From: Yponomeuta sedellus
Taxonomy: Eukaryota; Arthropoda; Insecta; Lepidoptera; Yponomeutidae
Direction of reading: 5' to 3'
Assembly (NCBI GenBank): GCA_934045075.1
Contig: OW203726.1
Coordinates: 13,986,037 to 14,050,036, forward strand
Length of the DNA: 64,000 bases
Part shown: one piece after another, positions 41,741 through 53,821 of the stretch
Layout: every line of letters starts with the position of its first letter
How positions within the stretch are numbered: position 1 is the first letter of the stretch
Translations under genes and position numbers: made by a program
Notes under the pieces: model-generated
The model's database searches: none
Seen by the model: only the letters and a program-made list of their open reading frames with translations
Told to the model about the DNA's origin: nothing

Positions 41741-41947
41741 GTATAGTCTGTTAGCTTTTAGAATATACCTACCTCGGCTACTATCGGATAGAATCTGATA
41801 TATTCGTGTAATAGAAATATCGGAACTAATATGACACTTAATTTCAAAATCAGAACTCGATCATCAGTACGAGAACCGGCGAAAATTGGCCAAAACCGAA
41901 GCCTACTCTAGAGCCCGAGGAATATTCTAAAAGCTAACAGACTATAC
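41741..41947. mobile_element. MITE M1, copy 1 (TA-flanked)
   Basis: Ends TATAGTCTGTTAGCTTTTAG and CTAAAAGCTAACAGACTATA are exact inverses. Interior has CTCGGCTACTATCGGA and CTCTAGAGCCCGAGG. TA at both ends suggests a Tc1/mariner-type mover. Confidence 0.8.
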
Positions 41948-42157
41948 GTATTTTTATCCTTACCGTAGTTTTTTTTCTGTGGTCAACATCACCTTTTAGT
42001 ACTCGTATTCATTTTTGCGTTGTAGTGCGCTGCGTGACACTCGCAAAATTGCGACGTGTTCAAATCGTTTCAGTGTGTTATTAAAAACAAAACATGTAAA
42101 CAGTTTCTGTGTAATGTTTTCCATAAAAGATAGGAGTGAGTGAAAAATAAATACAGC

Positions 42158-42355
42158 TTTTAGAATATACCTCGGGCTCTAGAGTAGGCTTCGGTTTTCG
42201 CCGAAAGCACACGAGTGTAATACTACTTCCTGCTCTGTACAAAACTTTTCTTTTCAAAGTTATGTAAAGTTATGTGTCATAATAGTTCCGATAGTTCTAT
42301 TACACGATATATCCGATAGTAGCTGAGGTATATTCTAAAAGCTAACAGACTGTAC
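42158..42355. mobile_element. MITE M1, copy 2, opposite orientation
   Basis: ACAGCTTTTAGAATATACCT at the left lacks the outer TCTGTTAG. Right end ATTCTAAAAGCTAACAGACT. Inner blocks CCTCGGGCTCTAGAGTAGGC and CGGATAGT-type sequence are in the order opposite to copy 1. It lies only about 210 bp from copy 1, so the pair forms a further inverted repeat. Confidence 0.75.
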
Positions 42356-43562
42356 ATTTTTGACCTGATGCTGTCTCGCGCGCAGATTCTGAGATTTTGA
42401 ATGATTGTAATAAAATGTGAATACTTTGGATAAATGTGGTCTGTGGATTTGAGAGATAATAAAATTACGGACATTATAATTGTGCCATGCCCGTCTGTCT
42501 GCACGTCCGCGGCTAGCACAGTGAGAACAAATACTATTAAGGCTGAAATTCAGCATAGGGATTTACATTCATATGATGATAAATATTTATTACACCGACA
42601 AAACGATAAACGAAAATCCTAAAAATCCTAAGGAAAGCATTTTTTTTCTCTCTTACACCATAGTGTTGGATTGCTAGTTAAAAATATTGTGAGTACAGGA
42701 ATCCAATTTTCGATTTAGGGAGCTAAATTAAGCTCTAAATCAGAAATTTTGCTAGGCTCAATTTTTTTGAGAATTATAGAATGCTACATTGTTGTTACGC
42801 ATCCAACGAATTTGTGCTGACTTTTCTAAGTGTAACACTGAAATACCGATGTAAGTAATTTCAAGTAGGAGTCAAATATATGTTGTATGACTGTATTGTC
42901 ATTAAGTGGGAACTTAGACATTTTTATCCGTAAAGGAACAACATATTTTTATTTGTTGTTCGGTACCTACGTAGGTACCTAACCTAATCTAAGATGAATG
43001 ACAAATCTATACCTAACTTAATCTTAGACGAAAACGGCAAAACGATTTCAATGGTAAATAGTAAAATGTCTGGTATCTAAATAGAAATGAGCCAAACGAG
43101 AAGTCAAATTAGGTTTTCTGTAAATGGAGTTTTCGTGTCAGATTGAGACTGGGTCTGTCGGATAAGCTAGCATATTTAAATTCCAGACTATTAATTAGTC
43201 TTCCACGTACTTAAAGTAGCCTTTTCAAATTTTCAGTATTTATCTAAATAACGAATTCTCAAATTGCTTTGTCACTGACTCGTGTGGTCGGATCATTAAC
43301 ATTTTTGAATGGTCAAAAAATTTCTTTATTTTAATACATTATGATACATTAATGTTTTTTTAATTGTTATTTTTTATGGCAACTTTTGTAGAGTAACCTT
43401 TTCCGAAACTTTCATTGTTTCTGCAAGCCACGAAATTAAAGTTTATATGAAAGTGGAGGTACTCACGAGAGATGATTTTCCATTATTTTTAATGATCTTT
43501 CTGCTTTACTACTTTTGTAAAAACGTTACAAAGCAAAATAATAAACAACAATAAAATAAAAA
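42356..43562. other. No gene recognised
   Basis: AT-rich. Frames at 42277-42622 overlap on both strands without domain. Nothing placed. Confidence 0.45.
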
Positions 43563-43575
43563 TTGTTCAAAAGTA

Positions 43576-44040
43576 CGTAATACAGAGAATATTGTAAAGA
43601 GGTTCGAAATTTCACTGATGTCGTGAGTCGCCCATTGGCTCAATTGGTAGAGCGCTGGTACGGATAGCCAGAGGTTGCGGGTTCGAATCCCGGCATGGGT
43701 GAAATTTTTTGCCTCTAAATAGGTTTTTAAATTTGTTCCTTAGCACGGGTTAGTGCATTAAAAATAAAAATAGTGTAATCATGTGGGTACAGTGATATCG
43801 TTCCGATGTTAAACCTAACTGCAAAGTAGGTAGTCGGGGCTGTAAGTAATGCAATTTGCTTAAGTCAGATGTCGCTGCCTGTACGTAATACAGAGAATAT
43901 TGTAAAGAGGTTCGAAATTTCACTGATGTCGTGAGTCGCCCATTGGCTCAATTGGTAGAGCGCTGGTACGGATAGCCAGAGGTTGCGGGTTCGAATCCCG
44001 GCATGGGTGAAATTTTTAGCCTCTATATAGGTTTTTAAAT
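43576..44040 (+). mobile_element. Dimeric SINE S1, inserted as one unit, 13-bp TSD
   Basis: TTGTTCAAAAGTA flanks the unit exactly (43563-43575, 44041-44053). Two tRNA-like heads in direct order (from about 43627 and 43933) share the A-box region TGGCTCAATTGGTAGAGCGC and the B-box GGTTCGAATCCC, with a period of 308 bp. Between them lies the linker seen in 35460-35660 (AATCATGTGGGTACAGTGAT, GGTAGTCGGGGCTGTAAGT). The first half and second half are nearly identical. Single flanking duplication means the dimer moved as a unit. Confidence 0.88.
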
Positions 44041-44053
44041 TTGTTCAAAAGTA

Positions 44054-44310
44054 GTAGAGCCAAAATGGTTGTAAATGAAAAATGTGACTAACGTTTTTCA
44101 AGGTAGCGTTGTTTGCAGGGTTTCTCTATGAAATGCGCAATAAGACAACTTTGGTTTTATTTTATCATATATATATTTTTCGAAAACTCAGGGTTATCGT
44201 AAGTTTATTTGGACTCTGCCAATGTCGCAGCCTCCTGTATATCAATGTCCTACTTAGAAGAGTGTCAGTTCTGTTATGTAAGGTTTACCATAGCTTTAAC
44301 TTTTTTGTCG
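44054..44310. other. No gene recognised
   Basis: Frame 44109-44408 runs into the S2 SINE and is not supported. Confidence 0.4.
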
Positions 44311-44606
44311 CCTATAAAAGTCCCACTGCAGGGCACAGGCCTTTTCTCAGAGGGAGAGAGATTAGGGACTTAATTATCACACGTGCCCACCGCGGATTGG
44401 CTAATTGAAGCGCCGAATTATTTGAATATCTCAGACACTGAGGTTTCCTCACTATGTTTTCCTTCACAGTTAGCAAGTGGTATTGCTACTATAACTTCGC
44501 AAATGTAAATAACTTAGAAAATAAAGTCATTGGTGCATGCCCATACTGGGAATCGAACATGGGTTCCGAGTTCATTGTTATACCCACTGGGCTACCGCCG
44601 CTCTAA
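44311..44606 (-). mobile_element. SINE S2, near full length
   Basis: Order as at 1-306: CACTGCAGGGCACAGGCC, TTCTCAGAGGGAGAGAG, GCCCACCGCGGATTGGC, CAGACACTGAGGTTTCCTC, TAAAGTCATTGGTGCATGC, and a degraded tRNA-like head with GGAATCGAAC. Confidence 0.75.
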
Positions 44607-46106
44607 AAAAAAAAAGTGAAAAAATTACAAAAATATAGCATAAACCGTACATCATTTGCTTCAGGAATTGTGTATTTTTAGGCATAATATTTGTCGATTC
44701 AGTTTTTTCTTTTTGAAAAAAAAACGACCTTACTGCGGGCTTTTATCCGACAGGTGATTTCTAATTGAAATGCAATTGATTTAATCAGCGCTTTTGCTTA
44801 CAAAACTAAACGTTATCTCATGATTGTGTTGTGTCTATATGAGCGTCACTGAGGATTGTAGTGCGACACAGCTTCTAGAATAACACTGCTGTATGCTCTC
44901 TGGAAACTACAAGAGCTGGAAACAAAACAAGCTCAATGCACACAAGCATGATAGTATAAACAGGCTTACTTCAGTCGTATGTAATCTACTACTGGGACCA
45001 TTTGAATTGTGAAATTGCACGTTTGTAAACGTTGGTATCAGTATTAACGTGAAAAGGTACTCTATTGGCAACTGCTTTAAGATAAACAAATTGTGCAACT
45101 TTTTGAAATAGTACCAAAACTATACTACGGTGTGTCTAAAGAGTAGGGTGGCTTGGAATTATGTCACAAGTAAAAAAATTAAGTATTTTTTCTGTGCAAA
45201 ATATACTTCACTTTATAATTAATAATGTCAGCACATAATCTTAATGGCTGGATCCTCCTATTACCGGCATTGGTTTCCTTCATTAGTTACGCATATCGGA
45301 CGATAGACTCGAGTTAGAGTGATAGACAATTAACATAACACAGAGCATTATTAAATGACGCGATACTCCTTGTACGTTAGATTTGTACATCTAGTTTTTA
45401 ACCATGCGTTTCAAATCACGTTACTCTAAAAAACAAAATATTTCTAGCTGACCTCGCAAACGTTGTTTAACCATGCCTACGACTTATTTTCAGACGTACC
45501 AAATGAACAAAAAAAAAACTTAAAAATTGGTGAAGCCGTTTCGGAGGAATTCTATAACAAACACAAGAGATTTTACATATTAGATTAATATCGTTATTAT
45601 GATGTTCAGGAATAAAAAACACCCTTACGATATTGCTTAGATGAGGCGTTCCAAACAAAATTGCAGCCAATTGGCCACTAGTTATTTCAGCCTGTGATGA
45701 GCGCTTGCCGATCGTAATATTTTTGTGTCTTAATTTGAATTGAAAACGTAATCGGTGAGCCGCTCTGTAAATCTCGTTGCGTGCTCCGCTGCTCCACACC
45801 TTGATGTTATGTTATAATTTGTATTATTCACACAAAAAGTACTTAACTGCTTTACAAAAAGCTACATGAAAGAATATATGATCTGGAAACAAAAATTTCA
45901 AAAAAAAAAACCGAATGAAGCATTTTCTGCGAATCTTGGTGAGCCCTGAAAAATCTGGATCATGAAAATTATTCTTAATGTCTTCTCTAGTACGACATAT
46001 TACCACATTAGTATTATCTTTGGTACATTTCAATTTCAATTAGCCTTTGTATCCTGAGATTTAAAACAGTCTGTGGTTCCGGGTTTACTGAATAGCTATC
46101 TTTTTG
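44607..46106. other. No gene recognised
   Basis: AT-rich. The minus-strand 110-aa frame at 45467-45799 and the one at 45824-46039 have no domain or splice support. Confidence 0.45.
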
Positions 46107-46360
46107 TTCTGTGTGCCTCCTGGAAAATGCCTCCTCCAATGATTTCCACTGTTTCCTATCCTGTGCAACTCTTCTCTAATTAGGACCAGCTGTCAGTTTG
46201 ATTTCATCTTTCCATCTTTTACACTGCCTACCCCTGGCTCTTATGCCATCTCTGAAATACCAGTCTGTTACAATTTTGCTCCACTTTTCACGGGTGCTGC
46301 GCATCATGTATCCAGTCCATCTCCACTTTAGTTGGTCTATTTTAAATAGTATTAATATAT
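46107..46360 (-). pseudogene. RTE-type LINE reverse transcriptase C-terminus (decayed)
   Basis: Minus strand reads KIDQLKWRWTGYMMRS, TREKWSKIVTDWYFRD, GRQCKRWKDEIKLTAG, PN*RRVAQDRKQWKSL and EEAFSRRH. This matches the RTE C-terminal scheme (KWxWxGHxxR, RGRQxxRWxDDI, WxRxAQDRxxWKSLEEAF). One TAG stop replaces the expected Trp. It belongs to a different subfamily from the 30200 copy. Confidence 0.75.
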
Positions 46361-46419
46361 CCGTAACTCCAGTTTTTGGTCTTATATATGTATGTGCTTG
46401 GTTTTCTATCTTTTTTTAA

Positions 46420-46535
46420 TACATTACATTACATAAACTCATCTCTGTACCCCGGAGGGGTAGGCAGAGACCAAGATTTGGCACTTGTGACGATCCTGAC
46501 AGATCTCTTTCGCTTCAACAACATTAATTACATTG
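46420..46535 (-). mobile_element. LINE-derived fragment R2
   Basis: CATTACATTACATAAACTC, TACCCCGGAGGGGTAGGCAG, GTGACGATCCTGACAGATCT, CTTTCGCTTCAACAAC: minus copy of 23260-23400. CCCCGGAGGGG forms a small local palindrome. Confidence 0.5.
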
Positions 46536-46540
46536 AATCC

Positions 46541-49349
46541 ATGCATGTACATCAAATAAAACGATAGACGTTATGGCAGCAGTGATCGGTATTTTTATTG
46601 TTAGCGGGAACTGTTATCCGTAAAATGCACTAACATACAGACGAAAGTCCATTACGAAGCGGATCCGAGCCGTGCCTTTGCATTCGAAGACGATGGAAAT
46701 AACAATTGTAACTTTTCCTGGAATTTCTCGCGTGCCATGTTCAAATCTTTTGTCAGTTTTCAAATTCCTAAACACAATTAAACTCAGCAGTGAAATGCCG
46801 TGAGTGAGGTGATGAAACTGTCACAAATAATCGGAACTCCAGCGAAATGTTTACACGTCTGCCATTATCTGACGGCAACAATTTTAGTTGATGAGGTCAA
46901 AGTTTCCGCAAACACAATTTATCATATCAAACTTGTGGTGATAGATCTTGCCATCCTATCATCTTTAGTTTAGGCAACATCAAACTTGTTTACATTCACA
47001 CCTACGTACGTACATAGTTGATTAACCGTTGATATTTTTCTTCCAAGCTAGCCCGTAGCAATGGAGTAGATTGCACCTAAACACTCAAAATGTAATATGT
47101 TGTTGATTTAACAAATGAAATATATTTTCATGCAAATATTAACTAGCTGCTCTTTCTATACTTTCTCTCTGAGAGAAGGTCTGTGACCTAAAGTGGGAGG
47201 TATGTAGGCTATATACATAGATACACGTTGACTACCTTCTCGTAAGTAAAAACCAATACCTACAGCTTATTATATTACATCTGCGAACAAAGGCATGAGC
47301 ACATTCTTACCAAAAGGGGAGTAGACTGTTAGATTCAATTAGATCTAAATAAGGTAGGCCCTAATTGCGTACCATCTAAAACGCGACGGAGTGCTATTTT
47401 ACTTATGTATTTATGTCGCGTCTCGTCACGAGAGGTACAGCCTGCAGCAGGTCGCCTTTAACATTTTTTGTAGCAAAGTCACCCTTAGTGATTAGAGTAA
47501 GTTAACAAGTTGATGTGGTGACGACTCTACCACTGTCGAATTTTAAAACCTCCCACGCACTAGTCAAGGTCAAAATATACATATTGTGTGGCAGGCTTAT
47601 TTCACTCATTACAACTTTTGCAGAGTGCAGAAGCACGTGACCCCTGGATGATACAGTTGAGAGCAGCTCAACGTTTACATTTTTATTCCAAAGTCACTAG
47701 GAAAGTAACTGAGTTAAACTCTGCTTAGTTAAATTACCGTAAAGTTTCATGTGCTGTCGATTGTTTCTAATAGTGTCGGTAAGCTAACTACCCACCAGAC
47801 ATACATACAATGCCAAGTGATTCTCGTGTTTCGGCGTGATGTCTCATGAGGTCATACCTCACAGGCAAGCATATAATTTCTAAGGCCTCATTATTATTAC
47901 CAGCAGAGTAGGCAGAGCTCTAGCCTTAAGTAAAACAAATTAAACCTGTTTTCTAAGTTCATTGAATCTCTTACCTAATCTTTCCTTGATTCCCACGTAT
48001 TCATCAATCTTTCCGGTTGATAAGAGATATCTTTAATGTTGTAAAATATGAGAGCCTACTGTACATTGAAGTTTATATTTTAGTTGCAACTTAATTCTTA
48101 ACGTTATTGAACGAAGTGCATTAAGGTTGATGTTATGTCGACTGTAGGTACACCAGTAGGAATGCACTATGACGTTCTGCGCAATTGCATAAAATATGAA
48201 ATTTCAAACCCGGAATACCTAGTTATAAAAATCGAAATGCCTCGAGCTTCAATTTTGCGAATATTCTGTCACGAATAGGATATTCTTGTACTCGTATCAA
48301 AGTAGGTTTTTATGATAGAGACTATGACTATACAAAAAGTCTAAAGTCTAATATTCCAAGTAAGAAACATTTTCATTGTTTTTATTGAATTTCTAATGCC
48401 CGTAAAGAGACAGGTCTTAATTTAACCGATGTAAGGTTTTATTCCTCAACTGTGTAACACAGTCATAATTTGTATAAAGATTATGTAAGCTATAGCAGAT
48501 GAATGAATAGTGAATATCACGAATGATTAAAAGTAGAAAATAATTATGATAATAATGATTTAACAAATTCAGCTCTTGTTTCTACAAACCTTGAAAATGG
48601 TTCCCAGTTAGGCGTTGTCTGCTGCTGATCTCAAGAATAACAAAACTTTCTTATTTCTCTTCAATCTGCATTTTGGTCTTGTCAGTCATACTCGTATACA
48701 TTACCAAAGATGAACCAAGCTAAGCAAGCATTCCCTTATTTCATACAAAAAACAGAATTTTCCACATACAGCTTACTTAATCGTTTTCATTGTAGTATTT
48801 GATATATAACACTGTCTTTTCATAAACAACCGCAGGTATGTTTGATAATTTTCAAATGAATGGAGTTCCTTGTGTGGATTGGTGTGTGGTATGCGTCAGC
48901 ACCGTAATAATGCAATAAATTAGAGGTAGGTCTGGGACCACTCGGTACGTTACCATGGCAATCACTCGTCAATTACCTACATACTACTGCGACAGCGTTC
49001 ATTTCATGTTCTCTATCAGAACGATATGTTGAGGGCGTACGTACGTTCTTATATTCAAAGAATTATTTTTCTCATACTAAAAAAACAATCATCCCGATAC
49101 AAAATAGAAAATATTCCATTTTGTTCTCTCGAGCAAAAATAAGTTATCTGGTTCTCTAGGGCCTGAGAAAATACAAGATATGAATCCAAGCTACTACTTT
49201 TGGGAGGATTGAGAAAACGAAGCAGAATATGGATTTCTGACGACCAAACTCCATCAATAGAGAGTCACAGGAAGGAGCATAAGGTCGTATCTTATTGAAA
49301 CCTGAGTTTTACAAAAGTCATGTTTGGCACTCGCTACATCGTCATGGTT
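46541..49349. other. Longest near-featureless stretch
   Basis: No exon, TIR pair or RNA gene recognised. 47150-47220 contains an S2 3' scrap (ACTTTCTCTCTGAGAGAAGG, GTAGGCTATATACATAG). The rest is AT-rich with no long frame. Confidence 0.45.
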
Positions 49350-49585
49350 AGTTAGTTAGACCTGAGATTTCCAGACTATCCAGTACGTAGCAAGCGCTGA
49401 GGAACGTTAACACTTCAGACATTAGGGTTTAATTACGATGTTGTCAGCGAGTGATATTGCTACTATAATTTCACATATGTACATAACTTACAAAACAAAT
49501 TCATTGGTACGTACCGCGATTCGAACCCACGACCTCCCGATTGATAAGCTGGCGTTCTACACTGCTCCGCTACCACCGCTTACAT
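49350..49585 (-). mobile_element. SINE S2 copy
   Basis: GACCTGAGATTTCCAGACTA, ACGTAGCAAGCGCTGAGGA, GCGAGTGATATTGCTACTAT, TTCATTGGTACGTACCGCG. Head has B-box complement CGATTCGAACCCACG and GCGTTCTACACTGCTCCGCT. Confidence 0.7.
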
Positions 49586-49969
49586 CGTCATGGTGTTGAC
49601 ACTTGCTTGTCAGTATATCAACGAAAACATTATGGACGTCAGGAAAAATTTAAGTAACTTTAAAACTGCACGTAGCCAACACAATGTAAATACTAGAAAT
49701 AAACATAAACTTTTGATCCCAAGATTTAGGCTAGCATAGGTTAATACATCCTTCATGGGACATTGTATACGTTTCTATTATAAAATCCCTAAAGATATAT
49801 TGGGCTTGCCTGCAGCGCGGTTTAAGAAGTGTGGTAAGTGCACTTTGTGCTTATAGGGATAGCACAAGGGATTATTTAGATGACAATAATGACTGGAATT
49901 GAGGCCAGAACAGTGCATGAGTTCTATATTTTATAATAATTTTTTACACTCTGTTAATTAAAAACTTTG
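49586..49969. other. No gene recognised
   Basis: Unassigned. Confidence 0.4.
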
Positions 49970-50048
49970 AAAAGACTAAGTTTGGTTTTTTTCCCATTTT
50001 TTCTACAAAGGTTGGAGTTTTTTTGTCCATTTTTGCTCCAAAATTACC
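49970..50048. repeat. Short dispersed repeat shared with 11436-11497
   Basis: GAAAAGACTAAGTTTGGTTT through TTTTTTTGTCCATTTTTGCT is the inverted counterpart of the 11.4 kb segment. Short length and low complexity leave the family unknown. Confidence 0.45.
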
Positions 50049-51046
50049 TAAATTTTGAAATGGACACCTAGTTTGACTTGTAATGTTCATTAAGCTGCGG
50101 TTTCTGCGCTACTTTGAATAAAACCTATTTCATTTCGATAAATTATTATTATCGATGATGATCTCATAGGTAAATAATTACAAATTAACCTCTCCAAATT
50201 ACTGCTCGCATCCGAATTCCGATGCAGCGACCACAATTTAAACTGGTATCTCACCGAATGCTTCGTTATTGCGCCACATATTTACCTACTAGCTGGTGCC
50301 CGCGACTTCGTGTGCGCAGGATTAGTATTTCCAGTAGCTTATATTAGCGAACACTTTATGGCACAACCAGAAAATAGAATACGACCATGATATCTTAAAT
50401 CTAAGTAATGTTCTTGTATATAAATTACTCTACATAAAAGGATGTACACTGTATCACAGCTGTATGAAACACCAATGGTTTCAATCACTGTCATTCGCCA
50501 CCATAACGTTTTTTTACAAATAGAAAAAAAAAAAATCTCTTAGTGAGGTGTTTCAAAAGAGACATTTTTTTTTTGTATCCTAGCTGTTTGCAAATGTGCG
50601 GCCCTATTCCGCAATACAACCAACTTTTACTAAAAAAACGTATCAGTCACGAATCATCTGTCCGCAGGTGGTCACTCAAAGGGTAACCTTTAACGCCTTG
50701 AGCAAGTTTAGACTAGCACAAATACACGTTATAGGTTATTAGTCTGTGACCATAGACTGCTCAACTTCCCTTTGGTCAAATATACTTTCTGTGAAATTAA
50801 GTCCTTAATTGTGAAAATGAGCTTCCAGTGTTGTTTTGTGTTGTGCTATGGATGACGCTTGTACGTTATAATTTTTGGCAGTGTACACACGTTACAGTAT
50901 ACTTGTGCAAGTTAAGACTTGCGCTAGTAAATCACTTCGTGTGTGGCTATTACCATAAGATTTGAACGTTGATAATAAAAGGAGTTCTTATTTAATGTTT
51001 GAAGGAACTGTTTTTTTATGAATCTACGGATAGTTAAGGGGTGTGC
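50049..51046. other. No gene; LINE tail scrap at 50335-50412
   Basis: 50285-50315 (CTAGCTGGTGCCCGCGACTT) is a common lepidopteran repeat tail. 50335-50412 resembles family L (GAACACTTTATGGCACAACC). Poly-A/T runs at 50520-50570. Confidence 0.4.
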
Positions 51047-51258
51047 GTGTTTTCTAAGTTACGTACATTTGTAAATTTATAGTAGCAACACCACTTGCTA
51101 AGGTGAAGGAAAACATTTTGAGGAAACCTGGGTGTCTAAGGTGTTCACGTACTTCAGCGCTTGAAATAGCCAATCCTCGGTTGGCACGCGTGGTAATTAA
51201 ATCCATTCTATCCCTCTCTCTGAGAGAAGGGCTGTGGGGCATACATGTTATATAGATA
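51047..51258 (+). mobile_element. SINE S2 copy
   Basis: TTTCTAAGTTACGTACATTT, CACTTGCTAAGGTGAAGGAA, GTGTCTAAGGTGTTCACGTA, CGGTTGGCACGCGTGGTAAT, CTCTCTCTGAGAGAAGGGC. The 62-aa minus-strand frame here is the SINE. Confidence 0.65.
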
Positions 51259-51706
51259 CGTATGTGTAATTACAAGCCCCGTGTGTTTAATTAATTTGAT
51301 TGATATAGTTTTCACACTATTATTTACGAAAACTCGTAAACGCTTGATTCACTAACGTCAAATTTCTCCTACACTAACAATATTCTAAGCTAACAGCTAT
51401 CAAATGGCCAAAGTGCAAACGAAAAATTTGGTTTTACTGAAGTACGTACTCAAAAACGTCGTTCATCGGTAGAGCATTCGAGCCATTTAATTTTCCGTCA
51501 TGTTAGACACAGTGACGAGGAAAGGCAACATATTCCAAATAAAAAAAAATCATACAGGTTGGAAACAGATTTTCTTCCCTTCCAGTGAACTCATTTGGTA
51601 TTCTATCTGGCTCCAATATACGGATTGATTGGTTGAGAGTTGAGAGGTAGCTTAAATTTATCTTTTACCAAGGTCTTCGTTTGATTATAGCATCGACGTA
51701 TACACG
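51259..51706. other. No gene recognised
   Basis: Unassigned AT-rich sequence. Confidence 0.4.
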
Positions 51707-51731
51707 CCTCAGGCACATCCTGTGCCTGAGG
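51707..51731. repeat. 11-bp inverted repeat, 3-nt loop
   Basis: CCTCAGGCACA, loop TCC, TGTGCCTGAGG. No following T-run. Confidence 0.9.
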
Positions 51732-51889
51732 TTGGATCAAATCAATCGCTATATTAATAGGTGCCTAAAATATTATACAAGACAATTAAGCCCTAAGCTA
51801 CGTTCTGTTAATTCCTGGATTGAAACATATCCTTAACGGGTAATTAAACAAACGTCATACCGATAATCAAGTCAGATCATTTTTTAATT

Positions 51890-52095
51890 ATATATACTTC
51901 CCACTGCAGGAGACAGACCTTCTCTCAGAGAAAGAGAGAATGAGGGCTTAATTACCACGCGGGCCCACTGCGGGTTTGCAATTTCAAGTGCTAAGGTATG
52001 TGAACAAATAAGTTTATCTTAAAATAATACATTTGAATTGCTCTAAGCAATAAGGCCGCCATTGTACTGTATCTTTGTAATATTTTTTGTAATTA
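51890..52095. mobile_element. S2 SINE fragment followed by LINE family L scrap
   Basis: 51895-52005 is S2 minus (CCACTGCAGGAGACAGACC, GGGCCCACTGCGGGTTTGC). 52015-52095 has GCTCTAAGCAATAAGGCCGC and CATTGTACTGTATCTTTGTA, matching the plus-strand L end at 30600. Confidence 0.6.
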
Positions 52096-52100
52096 TTTTC

Positions 52101-52130
52101 TTTTTCCTGGTGTTTCTACACCAGGAAAAA
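52101..52130. repeat. 13-bp inverted repeat, 4-nt loop
   Basis: TTTTTCCTGGTGT (52101-52113), loop TTCT, ACACCAGGAAAAA (52118-52130). Confidence 0.9.
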
Positions 52131-52589
52131 AAGAAATGTTCTAAAGAATATTCTTATATTATCTTGACCCCATGAACTGTGCGAAGTAATTCAGATTCAT
52201 AAATTGCCCTTGACTCCCCATCAATAAACTGATCGTTAAAAACATACACGTACTATGGTAGACATTTATTATCTTACTGTGTCGGCGAACTTTGTACAAC
52301 CACAGAATCCGCTTATATGAATCTTGTCCCAAAAATATTGTTCCACGTAAAGTCATTACAGGTTTTACAGGGATATGAAGTGTACTCGTACTATGTCTCA
52401 ATTCAGATCTTTGTCTATCTGTATGCCACGTTTCATGTAACTATGCTCAGCCATTACCTATTGCGAGATTGAATAATAAATAATATCAAGTAGGATTATT
52501 GAAAGATGGCGTAATGGGGAGGTCTATACCCCATGTAGGTCTATACCAGGTCTATACTGGCGCTACCCCTTCCACTGTCCGCATCATCG
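52131..52589. other. No gene recognised
   Basis: 52400-52485 contains a common repeat tail (TGTCTATCTGTATGCCACGT). Frame 52159-52401 unsupported. Confidence 0.4.
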
Positions 52590-52790
52590 TAGGTTAGCTG
52601 GAAGAAAATACTATCTAGGATTAAGCTCGCCTTTACAAATTTGTCTTAGTGCAATAAAGAATTTTCATTCATTCATCCATTATTTTTCATTCATTCATCC
52701 AATATTTTTCATTCATTCATTATTTTTCATTCATTCATCCATTATTTTTCATTCATTCATCCATTACTTTTCATTTATTCATCCATTATA
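52590..52790 (+). mobile_element. LINE family L 3' end with expanded TTCATTCATTCATCCATTAT minisatellite
   Basis: TTAGCTGGAAGAAAATACTA, AAGCTCGCCTTTACAAATTT, GCAATAAAGAATTTTCATTC. About five imperfect units (20-22 bp) of (TTTTCATTCATTCATCCATT) follow at 52664-52790. A LINE tail appears to have seeded the array. Confidence 0.75.
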
Positions 52791-53821
52791 CGCAGCAGTG
52801 GGCAGAGGGGGCTGACAGTGATGATGATTTGCAATAAATTCGGTCGTTGATCATGAGATCTCCAGGTGGAAATTTACAAATTTCACAATTTGTCATTCCG
52901 TCAATTCGTCATATCGTTAACAGTTTTGCCACAAAAACAGTCGATCGTGATAGGAAATTCGTGTCCATTTCTATTTGTGAAGATGTAAGTAAATAATCCG
53001 TGCGTTGAAGCTCTGTATCTCTATGGAAGTCAATCTTGAATCGTCGCTCCAAGCTCCGCATTTTACAGTCGAGGTTTCAACAGCCGATCTAAATTGGATT
53101 TCGACGTGCACGGCCCTCAGCGTGTGCAACATATTCAGATTCCATCAGTTTTATTTACCGACTCTATAATGTAGCGAAGTGTCACCCGCTAACACTTTAT
53201 GTCAAACTTATAAGATATTTAATTATCACATACGCTGCCTACGCAGTCGCGGTACCGACCGATGACGCACATTTCTATGCCATTGCTGAGCAGGTATAAA
53301 ATCGTAAATTCCTTGCAGCTGAAAATAAAATTTTGTCACATGTCATACGTGTTATAAAATATATTCTGGCGCCGCGGTCCTCCTCTCGATCGTCAAGATA
53401 ATTTGTTATGTCGGCTGGAGCATGGAATTTCCATTTTATAATTTTAGTAATATATTTCTTTAACATCAAGGCAACTGTCGCTAGAATAACTCTAGAAATA
53501 GATCTCCGACGGCCACTCCAGTTCAAATTCATCCTTACTTCCTCGATTTTAGTTTTTCTTATGAATAAGGATATGCAACTAAGTAAATATGTCCCAGGCA
53601 CTGCTGCATCCGAGTCCTACACCCATTTAGTGTGAGTAAAGGTGCCACGGGACGAAGTATAAATCATTAGATGCATAGAATTTTCTTCTGTGGTTAAGTA
53701 CGTACAATTCGGAATGCATCAATTATCTTTTCATCGCCTGTTAGCGACATCTGTCGATGGTTGATGATACTTTGACGGAGTAAGTTAAGAAACGTAGCAA
53801 CTTTGTCAACTACGACGTGGG
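52791..53821. other. No gene assigned
   Basis: Two overlapping frames (53275-53601 minus, 108 aa; 53408-53635 plus) occupy one open stretch. Neither shows a domain, and no splice pair brackets either. Confidence 0.4.

Noticed and set aside
51707..52130. Short GC hairpins as bacterial-type terminators
   Set aside because: Context is eukaryotic, and no gene precedes them; they belong with the other inverted duplications.
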